A stretch of 64,000 nt of DNA from an uncultured Kordiimonas sp. (GCA_947500295.1 CANMRM010000001.1:1116001-1180000), one strand, 5' to 3'; numbered from the stretch's first letter, positions 1 through 9,070 are shown. Made by a program: numbers and translations. The notes: a model not told the origin generated them from the letters alone.

Positions 1-1
1 T

Positions 2-1285
2 GACGGCGTTTGCTGGCGTGGTCAGGCCCAAAAACTGGGCTTCCGTCCCGAAGACGGCCTGGAGGTGGTGTGCAGCGGCAAGCTCACAACCTATGCCGCT
101 CGCTCCAAATATCAGATGGTGGTGGACCATATGGAGCCTGCGGGTGCCGGTGCTTTGATGGCACTTCTGGAGGAAAGGCGCAAAAAGCTCGCTGCAGAGG
201 GCCTCTTCGATACTGACAGAAAAAAGCCGATACCCTATCTACCGGCAATTATCGGAGTAGTAACCTCTCCCACCGGCGCGGTGATACGGGATATTTTGCA
301 TCGGCTAGCTGATCGCTTCCCGCGTCAGGTCATTGTCTGGCCCGTTGTTGTTCAAGGCGAAGGGGCAGCAAGCCAGATAGCGGGTGCAATAAGGGGGTTT
401 GATGCACTTGAAGCAGATGGCTCCATACCGCGTCCCGATGTGCTGATCGTCGCACGAGGTGGCGGATCGATTGAGGACCTCTGGTCTTTTAATGAGGAGG
501 AGGTGGTGCGAGCGGCTGCGGAATGCAGCATTCCACTTATTTCTGCCGTTGGCCATGAAACTGATACGACGCTTATTGATCATGCTGCTGACCTTCGCGC
601 GCCAACCCCGACTGGTGCTGCGGAAATGGCTGTGCCTGTTCGTGAAGAGCTCATGGCTACAGTCAGTGACCTTGGACGCCGTCTTGCCATGCAGCGCATG
701 CAGATTGTGCAGATGCGGGCGGAAAAGCTTCGGGCACTTGAACGGGCGCTGCCCAAACCCACCGACCTTCTGGGCTTGCTGCAGCAAAGGTTTGATGATT
801 TGTGTGACCGGTTGCCAAGAGCCTTGTCGTTTGTTGCGCGCAGCAAGGAAAGTCAGCTGAACAGGATTGCGGGCGCACTGACTGTTAATAGGCTTAGCCA
901 AATGCTGATTTATCAGAAGCGCGAGTGGCAAGCTTTGACAAATCGCCTGCGACCGGCGCTTTCCAGACAAATGGGCACGCGTTCAGATAGCCTGAAAGCA
1001 ACGTCAAGGGTGCTGGACAGCCTGTCTTATGAGCGGGTGCTGGATCGAGGATTTGCTCTTGTTGAGGACCTGAGTGGCAGTCCTGTTTCTCGTGCGTCTT
1101 CTCTCAAGAACGGGGACCAGGTCGCGCTGCGGTTCGCTGACGGTACCAGAAATGCCAATATTGATGATGACCAGGTCGCAAGTCCGGTGAAGAAACCGGC
1201 CAAATCAAAACAAACTGCGCAACCTGCAAAGAAATCGCCGAAAAAGTCAGGCTCCCGACGCACAAACCAGGGGGAACTCTTTTAG
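2..1285 (+). CDS. xseA: Exodeoxyribonuclease VII large subunit, 5'-truncated by window edge
   Basis: Large catalytic subunit of exonuclease VII, which degrades single-stranded DNA in both directions and works with XseB in the cytoplasm. The reading frame is open from base 2, so the true start lies outside the window. The first visible residues (GLEVVCSGKL, then TTYAARSKYQ) are the end of the N-terminal OB-fold, and a GTG at 65 is only internal. The conserved core motifs GVVTSPTGAVIRDI and VARGGGSIEDLWSFN are intact, followed by a long helical region and the usual C-terminal segment around YERVLDRGFALV. The tail is Lys/Pro-rich (KKPAKSKQTAQPAKKSPKKS) and probably disordered. The next gene starts 53 bases downstream. 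Confidence 0.95.
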   Translation, partial: DGVCWRGQAQKLGFRPEDGLEVVCSGKLTTYAARSKYQMVVDHMEPAGAGALMALLEERRKKLAAEGLFDTDRKKPIPYLPAIIGVVTSPTGAVIRDILHRLADRFPRQVIVWPVVVQGEGAASQIAGAIRGFDALEADGSIPRPDVLIVARGGGSIEDLWSFNEEEVVRAAAECSIPLISAVGHETDTTLIDHAADLRAPTPTGAAEMAVPVREELMATVSDLGRRLAMQRMQIVQMRAEKLRALERALPKPTDLLGLLQQRFDDLCDRLPRALSFVARSKESQLNRIAGALTVNRLSQMLIYQKREWQALTNRLRPALSRQMGTRSDSLKATSRVLDSLSYERVLDRGFALVEDLSGSPVSRASSLKNGDQVALRFADGTRNANIDDDQVASPVKKPAKSKQTAQPAKKSPKKSGSRRTNQGELF

Positions 1286-1338
1286 CTAACTCGCGGCAAA
1301 GCCCTTATTTTGCCTTACTTCTAGAGGAGACATTCGGC

Positions 1339-2145
1339 ATGATCCGGATTTTAGCTGTCACCATATTCTTTTGGTCTATTGCGTCGCAGGCCACTGCTGC
1401 ACCCCGCCTTGAAGGACAGGCCGTACAGGGTGGCATGCTGTGGGGTAAGGTTGTGCCGGGCACCGCGATTTCGCTTGATGGACAGCCAGTCGCTGTACAC
1501 CAAAACGGCGTATTTGTTCTCGGTTTTGGCCGGGACGCTGCCAAGTCTTCTACTTTAAGCTATCGCTCACCTGATGGGCAAACCGAGACAGTGTCTCTGG
1601 ATATCCAGCCACGACAATTCAACATTGAGAAGGTCAACGGATTGCCACCAAAAACGGTTACGCCGCCACCGGAGTGGCGGGATCGCCGGAAAGTCGAAAC
1701 AGGTCGTGTCCGCGCCGCGCGCGCCGTCATGATGCCGGAAACACAATGGTTAGGTGGTTTTCTAAAACCAGCAGAAGGCAGATTTTCGGGATTTTACGGT
1801 AGCCAGCGTATACTGAACGGAGAGCCCCGTAGCCCTCATTATGGCCTTGATATTGCTGCCGAGACCGGTACACCCATATTTGCACCCGCAGGCGGCGTTG
1901 TGCGCCTGGCTGCATCTGATTTTCTTCTCGAAGGTGGTATTGTTATCATTGATCATGGCCTGGGTATCACTTCAACGCTTTTTCATATGAATTCGGTGAC
2001 AGTGGACGAAGGTGTCCGTGTGGAAAAAGGAGACCCAATCGGAACGATTGGAGCAACCGGCCGCGCTAATGGTCCGCATGTGGACTGGCGGGTGAACTGG
2101 AAAAATGTGCGGCTTGATCCGCTTTTGTTAATTGAAAAGGAATAG
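1339..2145 (+). CDS. M23 family metallopeptidase, exported
   Basis: Predicted periplasmic zinc endopeptidase of the LytM/M23 type that would cleave peptidoglycan cross-bridges. Residues 1-20 form a signal peptide ending at ATAA. The N-terminal half is a beta-rich region that presents the C-terminal peptidase domain (about 140-265). The first metal motif HYGLDIA (HxxxD) is present. The second motif reads GPHVDWRV, so the usual HxH is HxD. From memory this variant (GPHLDWR) is common in proteobacterial homologues, so the enzyme may still bind zinc, but it is unproven here. An AGAGGAGA ribosome site lies at 1323-1330, about 8 bases before the ATG. The following gene starts 3 bases after the stop, indicating an operon. 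Confidence 0.88.
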   Translation: MIRILAVTIFFWSIASQATAAPRLEGQAVQGGMLWGKVVPGTAISLDGQPVAVHQNGVFVLGFGRDAAKSSTLSYRSPDGQTETVSLDIQPRQFNIEKVNGLPPKTVTPPPEWRDRRKVETGRVRAARAVMMPETQWLGGFLKPAEGRFSGFYGSQRILNGEPRSPHYGLDIAAETGTPIFAPAGGVVRLAASDFLLEGGIVIIDHGLGITSTLFHMNSVTVDEGVRVEKGDPIGTIGATGRANGPHVDWRVNWKNVRLDPLLLIEKE

Positions 2146-2148
2146 GTC

Positions 2149-2835
2149 GTGCGGCCTCTTGCATTGGCGATATTGAGCGTTGTTGTTCCCCTGGCATCTG
2201 TGCCGGCAGCGGCGCAGGACGTTGGTGGATTTTCGATAGACGGCTATATTGGCGGTACTACCGACTACAGAGACCGGGGTGTCTCTTTGTCAGACCGTGA
2301 CCTGGCGCTGACAGGGTCGGTGGGTGCATTCCATGACAATGGTTTTTATTTTGGCATCGATGCCGGCACTGTCGATACCTTCAATGGTGCTGACGGGCGG
2401 CTGGAATTTTTCACCGGTTATTCCCTTGATACCGGGGACTATGTTTACGATTTCTCTTTTGAGTTGGACTCGTTTCACGGCGACAGCAGCCAGTATTATC
2501 CCGAGTTCAAGGCGTCAGTATCCAGGGACTTTGGGCTTGCCTTTACCAGAGCCGGTGTAGCCTATGCGCCCGATGGTCGCTGGCTCAACCCTTCGAGTGA
2601 CAGTGTCTACACATTTGCTGACCTTGAGGTGCCGGTACCTCACATTCCAGCGCTCACCATAATTAGCCATGTGGGCCGGGACTTCCGTGGAGATGCCCAG
2701 AATTTGTGGGACTGGTCGGTTGGTGTATCGGCTTTTGTTGGTAATGCAGAGTTGAGCCTGGTCTACGACGATTCCGATTTTGCCGACAGGATTGGGGCAG
2801 GCCGTGTAATCTTCGGTGCACGGTGGTATTTTTAG
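2149..2835 (+). CDS. TorF family putative porin
   Basis: 228-residue outer-membrane beta-barrel of the TorF/CHP02001 family. It starts with GTG at 2149, three bases after the M23 stop, and has a signal peptide ending near PAAAQ. The mature N-terminus (GGFSIDGYIGGTTDYRDRGVS) contains the family hallmark of a strand followed by DYRxRGVS. The rest alternates aromatic and charged residues as expected for transmembrane strands, and the protein ends in the aromatic WYF, typical of barrels assembled by BAM. The substrate is unknown. The stop codon overlaps the stop of the convergent kinase gene by four bases. Confidence 0.85.
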   Translation: MRPLALAILSVVVPLASVPAAAQDVGGFSIDGYIGGTTDYRDRGVSLSDRDLALTGSVGAFHDNGFYFGIDAGTVDTFNGADGRLEFFTGYSLDTGDYVYDFSFELDSFHGDSSQYYPEFKASVSRDFGLAFTRAGVAYAPDGRWLNPSSDSVYTFADLEVPVPHIPALTIISHVGRDFRGDAQNLWDWSVGVSAFVGNAELSLVYDDSDFADRIGAGRVIFGARWYF

Positions 2836-4988
2836 ACTGCTGCCTTGGGTGTAGCCTGCTCTTCATGAGTGGATGTTTCGCGCTTAACTGGGCCAACCAT
2901 GCGTCTGTTTGCCGGAAAGCACATGTTCACCCTTGTGCCTTCGTTTTTCTCCGACGTAACGGTGAGAGCCCCTCCGTGTAACTCCATCAGGGTATTGGCA
3001 AGAGGTAAGCCAAGACCCGTCCCTTCATGGCTGCGGGTAAGTGTGGTGCCCGCTTGCCCGAACGGCGTAAGGGCAAGTGAAAGCTCATGATCGCTCATGC
3101 CGATGCCGTTGTCTTCCACCGAAATGACCAGACCTCGGCTTCCCGACATGTATGAAGTTATCGATATTCGCCCGCCATCAGCCGTAAATTTGACCGAATT
3201 GCTGAGCAGGTTGAGCAGGATTTGTTTTGTCAGGCGCCTGTCAGCGAGCAGATATCGTGCTTCGGTCGGCACTTCGGTCTCGATCTTGATACCATTTTTC
3301 CGTGCCCGGTTCTGGACCAGCGCGCAGGTGTCGGAGATCAGCAATGCGAGATCAAGGAATTCGTCATTCAATTGCAATTGACCTGATTCCACTTTCGATA
3401 GATCCAGAATGTCATTGATGATATCCAGCAGATGCCTGCCGCTGTGGTTTATGTGATGGGCATAGTCATCATATTGTTTGGCGCCCAGCTCGCCAAAAAT
3501 CTTGTGAGTCATGATTTCGGAAAACCCGAGAATTGCGTTCAGGGGCGTTCGCAGCTCATGGCTCATGTTTGCCAAAAATTCGGACTTGGCTCTGTTGGCT
3601 TGTTCGGCATGGGTGCGAGACTGAACCAAAGCCCTGTTGTGACGGCGTTGCATGAACAGAGCGCCAGCCAGCATGGCAATGAACAATATCGAAAAAATAA
3701 TGATCAGGTTGGCGTTGGTGGAACGCACACTTGCAAGTTCCAGCTCCGCCTTCTGTCGCTCGAGCATCGAGTCGAGGCTGCTGTGGAAATGGTTGATAGA
3801 ATTTGTAAAGTCCTCAAACTGTTGATCCAGCTGCTGTCTGCGCGCTCGGTTCAGCACTTCAAATGCCTGATCAGACTTGCCCTCGGCATGCATGATGTAG
3901 GCTTTGGTCAACTCCGCAATGTCGCTGGGGTTGTCATAAAACTGTGTATTGCGGAAAACTTCCTGAGACCGCTCCAGATAGCGGTTGGCTATTTCAGGTT
4001 CGCCAAGCCGGGCGTAGCTGATAGCTGCGAGGTCCAGCAGATGTGCTTTTGCAATCAAATCTGTAGCAGGGTTGTTGATGGCAGATTCCGCGTGGGCAAT
4101 CGCGGTTTCGAAGTCCTGTTGTTGATACTTGAGCCAGGCCAGACCCTCTTCTGCGAAGTAGGCACCGTCGGCGTTGCCATTTTGCTCTGTGACAGTTTTT
4201 ATTGCCCTGTAGTAACGTTCCGCGAGCTCAAACTGGCGGTTGTCGGTGAGGGCACCTGCCATGTTGTAGAGTATTGACCCGCGGTCAAACGCTATTCCTT
4301 CACGCTCGGATAGGGCAATTGCCTGCTGGTAATAGTCTGTGACATGGTCAACGTCGCTTACGCCTGTGTAAGTGTAACCGAGCGTTAGCAGTGCCAGCAT
4401 ACGCATCCAGTTGCCGCGATGGGTGTCTGGCAGCATCAAAGTACTGGTCGTAAGCCTGGTCAATCCATCCAGATAGTCACCAGCATCCATTTTGACTATG
4501 GATTCTGTCGCATCGATCAGAAACAGCCCGTTTTCGTCTCCGATGGACTCCGCAAAAATGCGCACCCGGTCGATTTTCTCCTGGGCCTCTTCAAGGTCAC
4601 CATTCACTTGATCAATGGTGGCAAAAGCAAGATCGGAGTATATCCTCAGTTCATTATCTGCCGCGTCACTCGCCAGGGTTTGTCCCATGGCACCATAGCG
4701 TGCCAACCTGTCCACATCACCAGAGTCAATCGACAGGTAAATCATTTCCTTGAGAACCTCACACTGCGTTGCCAGTGAGGATGACTGCTCAAACAGGTCT
4801 TCGAGATCATTGATACGGATGTGGCTGTCCAGCGATTTTGCGCTGAGTGTGGTTTCGAGCAGCTGCTCTACCGATGCAATATCAGCTTCTTGAGCTTCCA
4901 GCGGTCCATTGCTGCCAGTTGCAACCGCGATTGCCAGAAAAACGAGTACACATCTGTATGTGAATATATGGAAAAAAACCGGCACCAC
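2832..4988 (-). CDS. Sensor histidine kinase with periplasmic TPR sensor region
   Basis: 718-residue hybrid of a large exported sensor and a kinase core. Residues 12-25 are the hydrophobic export segment. About 35-410 are helical TPR-like repeats predicted to lie in the periplasm. A transmembrane helix spans about 427-446, then comes a short coiled linker. The HisKA domain has phospho-acceptor H477 in ANMSHELRTPLN. The HATPase domain shows the N-box (LLNLLSNSVKFT), G1 (VEDNGIGMS) and G2 (GTGLGLPLA). There is no receiver domain and no response regulator gene next to it, so it is an orphan here. The start is GTG (GTG GTG CCG) with no clear ribosome site. It stands alone, convergent with the porin gene. 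Confidence 0.85.
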   Translation of the reverse strand: MVPVFFHIFTYRCVLVFLAIAVATGSNGPLEAQEADIASVEQLLETTLSAKSLDSHIRINDLEDLFEQSSSLATQCEVLKEMIYLSIDSGDVDRLARYGAMGQTLASDAADNELRIYSDLAFATIDQVNGDLEEAQEKIDRVRIFAESIGDENGLFLIDATESIVKMDAGDYLDGLTRLTTSTLMLPDTHRGNWMRMLALLTLGYTYTGVSDVDHVTDYYQQAIALSEREGIAFDRGSILYNMAGALTDNRQFELAERYYRAIKTVTEQNGNADGAYFAEEGLAWLKYQQQDFETAIAHAESAINNPATDLIAKAHLLDLAAISYARLGEPEIANRYLERSQEVFRNTQFYDNPSDIAELTKAYIMHAEGKSDQAFEVLNRARRQQLDQQFEDFTNSINHFHSSLDSMLERQKAELELASVRSTNANLIIIFSILFIAMLAGALFMQRRHNRALVQSRTHAEQANRAKSEFLANMSHELRTPLNAILGFSEIMTHKIFGELGAKQYDDYAHHINHSGRHLLDIINDILDLSKVESGQLQLNDEFLDLALLISDTCALVQNRARKNGIKIETEVPTEARYLLADRRLTKQILLNLLSNSVKFTADGGRISITSYMSGSRGLVISVEDNGIGMSDHELSLALTPFGQAGTTLTRSHEGTGLGLPLANTLMELHGGALTVTSEKNEGTRVNMCFPANRRMVGPVKRETSTHEEQATPKAAV

Positions 4989-5051
4989 CGCATCACTTAA
5001 ATACCATTGTTCCTGAAAAGAGACTTTAGCGGAAAAATAGCAAAAATTGGG

Positions 5052-5924
5052 TTAACGGCTGGCAGTTTGCTGCCGTTGTCGCCAAGCTTCTAGTGCAGGT
5101 TTAACCCGTGCCATCAAAGCGGGTACAATTGGCTTGGTACCAGCGACAATGTGCTTGTGGAGTGGCTTTTCCCGGTTGAAAACAAGCGCGACTCCATCAC
5201 CGGTTGTCATGGCACCTCCGGCTTCCGACAAAATGAGGTCGGCTGCTGCAACATCCCAGTCGTTTTTGGGCCGCAAGGTTACACAACAGTCGAACTGCGC
5301 ATCTGCAATCTGGCAAATTCTGAGAGCGATGGAGTTAGCCTGTTCAGCTTGCATCGTCTCGGGCCAGGGAACAGGCCAGTATTTATTGGGCCGGAACGCG
5401 GACGGGTCACCCATCATTTTTGCCCGGGCGAGATCACTGCATCCCGACACCGAGATTGGCTGGTTGTTTTTGGTTGCACCTGCGCCAATACGGGCAAAGT
5501 AGAAGGCATCTTTAACAGGAGCATAAAATGCAGCGAGAATTGGTTTCTGGTCTTGCACCAGCGCAACCGATATGCCCCAGTCGTCCCCACCTGCCAGAAA
5601 TGCGCGGGTGCCGTCAATCGGGTCAACAATCCAGAGGCGGCCGCACCGCAGGCGCTCCGGCTGGTCTTCTGTTTCTTCGGACAGCCAGCCATAACCCGTC
5701 CGGTTTTGCAGCAGTGTCGTTCGCAGAAACTCATCCACTGCTATGTCCGCTTCCGAAACCGGATTATCGGGTGATTTTTCCCAAGTATGAATATCGCGCG
5801 TGAAATACGATAGAGCAATCCTGCCAGCCTCGCGCGTGACCTGCTGCACGAGTTTTGTATCATCGTCCCGGCTCCAGGGGCAGGTGTCTTCGTCGAAAAG
5901 GGCGCTGTTATCAGCGTTTGCCAT
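5052..5924 (-). CDS. Inositol monophosphatase family protein, CysQ-like 3'(2'),5'-bisphosphate nucleotidase
   Basis: Mg-dependent phosphatase of the IMPase/FBPase fold. The metal-binding signatures are present in order: WLSEETED, then WIVDPIDGTRAFLAG, then WDVAAADLILSEAGGAM near the C-terminus. The length (290 residues) is normal for the family. The likely role is hydrolysis of 3'-phosphoadenosine 5'-phosphate, the by-product of sulfate activation and sulfotransfer. Histidinol-phosphatase or inositol phosphatase activity cannot be excluded from sequence alone. The gene lies 23 bases downstream of tldE/pmbA on the same strand, so the two are probably co-transcribed. Confidence 0.85.
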   Translation of the reverse strand: MANADNSALFDEDTCPWSRDDDTKLVQQVTREAGRIALSYFTRDIHTWEKSPDNPVSEADIAVDEFLRTTLLQNRTGYGWLSEETEDQPERLRCGRLWIVDPIDGTRAFLAGGDDWGISVALVQDQKPILAAFYAPVKDAFYFARIGAGATKNNQPISVSGCSDLARAKMMGDPSAFRPNKYWPVPWPETMQAEQANSIALRICQIADAQFDCCVTLRPKNDWDVAAADLILSEAGGAMTTGDGVALVFNREKPLHKHIVAGTKPIVPALMARVKPALEAWRQRQQTASR

Positions 5925-5947
5925 CAGTTGGCTCTCGTTTCAGCTCG

Positions 5948-7285
5948 CTATGCACCGGCGATCATCATGCCATCGATCCGGATGGTTGGTGCGTTGGTGC
6001 CATATTTGAATTCCAGATCCGATGCTGGCACAAGGGCCCTGAACATATCCTTAAGATTGCTTGCGATGGTGATTTCGCTGATACTTTCCGCCAGTTCACC
6101 ATTCCTGATTCTGAAGCCTGCTGCACCGCGACTATAGTCACCTGTCACCGCATTGACGCCCATGCCGATTAATTCAGTGACGTAAAAGCCATCCTTGATA
6201 TCGGCCATAAGTTCCGACGGTGTAGCCGCGCCGGCCGCCATATAGAGGTTGCTTGATGAAATGCCGGGTGCTGATGATGTGCCACGCGAAGCGTGTCCTG
6301 TTACATCCATTTCAAGCTGGCGGGCTGTCGCGCTGTTGAGCATCCAGCTCGTCAGGGTGCCTTCTTCAACCAGAGCCGTTTTCCGAACACTCACGCCTTC
6401 ACCGTCAAACAGCTTGGACGACAGGCCCCGTACCCGCAAGGGATCGTCAATAATGCTCACCCCGTCTGCAAAGACCGGTTGGCCTAACTGATCTTTCAAA
6501 AAACTTGTACCGCGTGCAACGCTTGTACCTGAAATCGCGCCGGAAAAATGCCCAAGCAGGCTTTTCGCTTCGCGTGGATCAAAAACAACCGTCATCTGAC
6601 CGCTTTCGATTTTGGACGGGTTCAGGCGCTTCACTGCTTTTTCGCCAGCAATCCGCCCGACCTCGCCGGTGTTCATCAGGTCACTGAAATGACGAGCACT
6701 GGTGAACTCATAGTCGCGTTCCATGCCAGTGCCTTCGCCAGCAACAGCGGAAACGGAGGCCGAAAAGCTGCTACCGCGGTAGTGACCACTGAAACCGTGG
6801 CTGGTAACAAGATTGATGGCCCAGCTTGATGCACTGGCACCTGCGCCGTCCGAGTTGGTGACGCCCTCTACAGACCGTGCCGCATCCTCTGCATCGCGCG
6901 CCATCTCGCGCAGCGTTTCAGCAGACACATCGGTCGGGTCATAAAGGTCCAGCGCCGCAAAGGGCCCCTGGTGCAACTTGTCGGCTGGGGCCAGACCGCA
7001 ATACTCGTCTTCGGGCACCGCTTTGGCCATCGACACTGTTCGGTCGACAAGGCCTTTCAGGCTATCTTTGCGTCGGTCAGAAGTGGAGACCATGGCTTGT
7101 TTTTTGCCAATCAATACCCTGAGGCCGATATCTTCGCCCTCTGAGCCTTCAACGTCTTCCATCTTGCCGTCTCGCCAGCTGATGCCCCGGCTTCTGGCGT
7201 CAACGGCAACGGCGTCCGCTGCATCGGCACCGGCCCGCAGGGCGGACTTTACGAGGTCATCAAGAAGGGAAAGCGTATCGGTCAT
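5948..7285 (-). CDS. pmbA: TldE/PmbA family metalloprotease subunit
   Basis: TldE/PmbA, the partner of TldD in a cytosolic heterodimeric protease that matures ribosomally made peptides and degrades unfolded peptides. The N-terminal region around SALRAGADAADAVAVDARSR and the C-terminal stretch GMGVNAVTGDYSRGAAGFRI, followed by ISEITIASNLKDMF, are typical of the family. The ORF opens nine codons further upstream (7312), but the ATG at 7285 (MTDTLSLLDD) has an AGGCGA ribosome site and matches the usual family start. TldE normally lacks the HExxxH metal site that TldD carries, and none is seen here. tldD is not in the window. Confidence 0.92.
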   Translation of the reverse strand: MTDTLSLLDDLVKSALRAGADAADAVAVDARSRGISWRDGKMEDVEGSEGEDIGLRVLIGKKQAMVSTSDRRKDSLKGLVDRTVSMAKAVPEDEYCGLAPADKLHQGPFAALDLYDPTDVSAETLREMARDAEDAARSVEGVTNSDGAGASASSWAINLVTSHGFSGHYRGSSFSASVSAVAGEGTGMERDYEFTSARHFSDLMNTGEVGRIAGEKAVKRLNPSKIESGQMTVVFDPREAKSLLGHFSGAISGTSVARGTSFLKDQLGQPVFADGVSIIDDPLRVRGLSSKLFDGEGVSVRKTALVEEGTLTSWMLNSATARQLEMDVTGHASRGTSSAPGISSSNLYMAAGAATPSELMADIKDGFYVTELIGMGVNAVTGDYSRGAAGFRIRNGELAESISEITIASNLKDMFRALVPASDLEFKYGTNAPTIRIDGMMIAGA

Positions 7286-7405
7286 ATCGGGTTCGCCTGA
7301 AACATGGAACAAGTGCGCGCCACTTAGACACAGAAGGCGCGACTGATCAATGCCGGATAACCAACAACCAGAGGATTGTTGGAATTTGCGCCGGCATGCT
7401 GTTGG

Positions 7406-7431
7406 TCGGGAGACGGTAGCCTCCCGACCGC
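7406..7431. repeat. Perfect 9-bp stem-loop downstream of the Met-rich barrel gene
   Basis: GGTCGGGAG at 7406-7414 pairs perfectly with CTCCCGACC at 7423-7431, with an 8-base loop. It lies ten bases beyond the stop of the minus-strand barrel gene at 7441 and about 120 bases upstream of pmbA. On the minus strand no T-run follows, so it is not a textbook intrinsic terminator. It could stabilise the mRNA 3' end or act with a termination factor. Confidence 0.55.
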
Positions 7432-7440
7432 TCGAACTGA

Positions 7441-8511
7441 TTAGAAGGCCAGTTGCCAGCCAACCGTCAATGTATAGTCGGTCTCCATCTGAGGGCCATT
7501 CAGGTCCTGTACGACGGGCACGCCAAACTCAACACCAAGACGATGGCCTTTTAGCGTACCACCTGTCACAAGGAAGTTGGCACCAAAAAGGGCGTCCAGT
7601 CGTTCCCCGCCGTGGAAGTCTGTTTGAGCCGTTTGAACGGGCGCAACAATTTGCGGGTCCCGGCCGCTAATGGTGCTTTGCGTACTACCTTTTATCCGCG
7701 CTGAAATGGAAAAGGCATCGGAAAAACCATATGCCAGCCAGCTTGTGGCTTCCCACTTGTCACCCAGGCTGTAATTCGCGTCATTGTCACCCAGGCGGAT
7801 AAGCGCGCTCGCCTGTGCACCCCAGTTCCAGCTGCCTTCATGGCCAACGTATGTGATGCCTGGCGCCAGGTCCCAGGTGCCCGAACCCAGCTGCATGGGG
7901 TAGGGCAGGCGCACGGTGGGGGTTGCGCCCATCGGCGTCAGGGTTTGGTCCCGCTCGGAAATGGACCCAGTCGGGATCGAAACGCCCGCGTTCAGGTGAA
8001 CCTTGTGGGTTGTATTATCAAAAAGCCGTACGAGGGCAGCGACTTTTGTGTCGCCAAAATCCGAGGTGCGTGTCGTAAATTCGCCCAGGCGTGTTGTGCC
8101 CGTGCCACCCTGGAAGGTGATGTGGTCCATTTCCCGTTCGCCGTACATTGTCATGACCATGAGGGTCACGTCATCGCTGGGGGCGTACATGGCCCCGAGC
8201 ATATACATATCCATCGTCATGGTGGTTGGTACGACCCGCAGCGTGGATGGCTGCATGGGTTGCCCGAAAAACTGGTTCGGTACCGTTGTCACAATGTCTT
8301 CGGGTGAAACCGAGTTGGTGCCAATGCGGTTGCCACCCATGTCCATACGCATGTATCGCGCGGAGAGCATAAACTCGCCTTTTTTGTGAAGGTGATCGCC
8401 CATCACGCCGATCGGGGCATGGTCATAGGCGCGTGGTTCGGTGTGCATGTCGTGTGCGGACACGGGCAGTGCGCAAGCGAGCGTGACCGCCACAAGTGAA
8501 ATAGGTTTCAT
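7441..8511 (-). CDS. Met/His-rich outer-membrane beta-barrel protein, transporter family
   Basis: 356 residues with a signal peptide ending at PVSAHD. The mature N-terminus is rich in His and Met (HDMHTEP, APIGVMGDHLHKKGEFM), and a second Met cluster lies at TMTMDMYMLGAMY, then LMVMTMYGEREMDH. The remainder alternates as amphipathic strands and ends WQLAF, a C-terminal aromatic typical of BAM substrates. The family resembles the MetA-pathway/transporter barrels often found near copper-handling genes. The next gene upstream is a DUF2946 protein, which supports a metal link. The substrate is not known. Metal binding by the Met/His clusters is inference. Confidence 0.75.
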   Translation of the reverse strand: MKPISLVAVTLACALPVSAHDMHTEPRAYDHAPIGVMGDHLHKKGEFMLSARYMRMDMGGNRIGTNSVSPEDIVTTVPNQFFGQPMQPSTLRVVPTTMTMDMYMLGAMYAPSDDVTLMVMTMYGEREMDHITFQGGTGTTRLGEFTTRTSDFGDTKVAALVRLFDNTTHKVHLNAGVSIPTGSISERDQTLTPMGATPTVRLPYPMQLGSGTWDLAPGITYVGHEGSWNWGAQASALIRLGDNDANYSLGDKWEATSWLAYGFSDAFSISARIKGSTQSTISGRDPQIVAPVQTAQTDFHGGERLDALFGANFLVTGGTLKGHRLGVEFGVPVVQDLNGPQMETDYTLTVGWQLAF

Positions 8512-8520
8512 CTGGATAAT

Positions 8521-8567
8521 CCTGTCTGAATATAAAGCTGGTTTATGAAAAGCCAGGCTCAGACAGG
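8521..8567. repeat. Inverted repeat between barrel and DUF2946 genes
   Basis: CCTGTCTGA at 8521-8529 is the reverse complement of TCAGACAGG at 8559-8567. Inner segments (AGCTGG and CCAGGCT) can extend the pairing imperfectly. The right arm overlaps the last codons of the DUF2946 gene and the left arm sits just before the barrel gene on the minus strand. A partial attenuator between two co-transcribed genes is possible but there is no clear T-run. Confidence 0.45.
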
Positions 8568-8924
8568 CGGTGCCCTTGCAGCGCGGCGTTCGATCAGGGA
8601 CTTGAACAGGTCTGTTTCAAGCGCCGAGTAAAAGGCGTGTCCAAGTATAATCACTGCTGGTGCCTGCATTCCACCAACACTTGCGGGCGCGTCAAGCGCC
8701 GCGTAGGGGCAACGGGACTCGGGCATCTGATCCATGGTATTGTCGTCATGATCAAATTCGACAAGACGCCAGGGCAGGTCACCTGCCGATGAGCAGATGG
8801 TCACGAGGTCGCCGCCCATCAGGTACGAACGCACGTCCAGCATCATACCGACAGGCACAAAAGCCCGCGCCGAAAAGGCGGTCAGCAGCAATACCATCAG
8901 TATGGATTTGGACACTCGGGTCAT
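8559..8924 (-). CDS. DUF2946 family small protein
   Basis: 121-residue protein whose N-terminus is a hydrophobic signal or anchor (MVLLLTAFSARAFVPVGMML). The arrangement ARAFVPVGM near the N-terminus and RCPYAALDAPAS in the middle fits the DUF2946 family, short proteins of unknown function frequently beside copper uptake or efflux genes. The frame is open to an ATG at 8960, which would add 12 residues. The ATG at 8924 places the hydrophobic segment at the N-terminus and was preferred. Neither start has a strong ribosome site. It lies just upstream of the Met-rich barrel and is likely co-expressed with it. Confidence 0.65.
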   Translation of the reverse strand: MTRVSKSILMVLLLTAFSARAFVPVGMMLDVRSYLMGGDLVTICSSAGDLPWRLVEFDHDDNTMDQMPESRCPYAALDAPASVGGMQAPAVIILGHAFYSALETDLFKSLIERRAARAPPV

Positions 8925-9070
8925 CAATGAATCAATACACACAAAAATCGGCGCACCCATGCTGGCAACGCCGGGATTTTTGTCTAATTCACTTTCCTTT
9001 TGACACCAACAGAATTAAGCGGGCGCTGACACTTGGTCGCACCCGCTTTGTTCTGCACAGAATACCGGTT

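Noticed and set aside
3432-4277. 281-codon plus-strand frame
   Set aside because: It lies antisense inside the histidine kinase gene, whose motifs and TPR repeats are clear on the minus strand.
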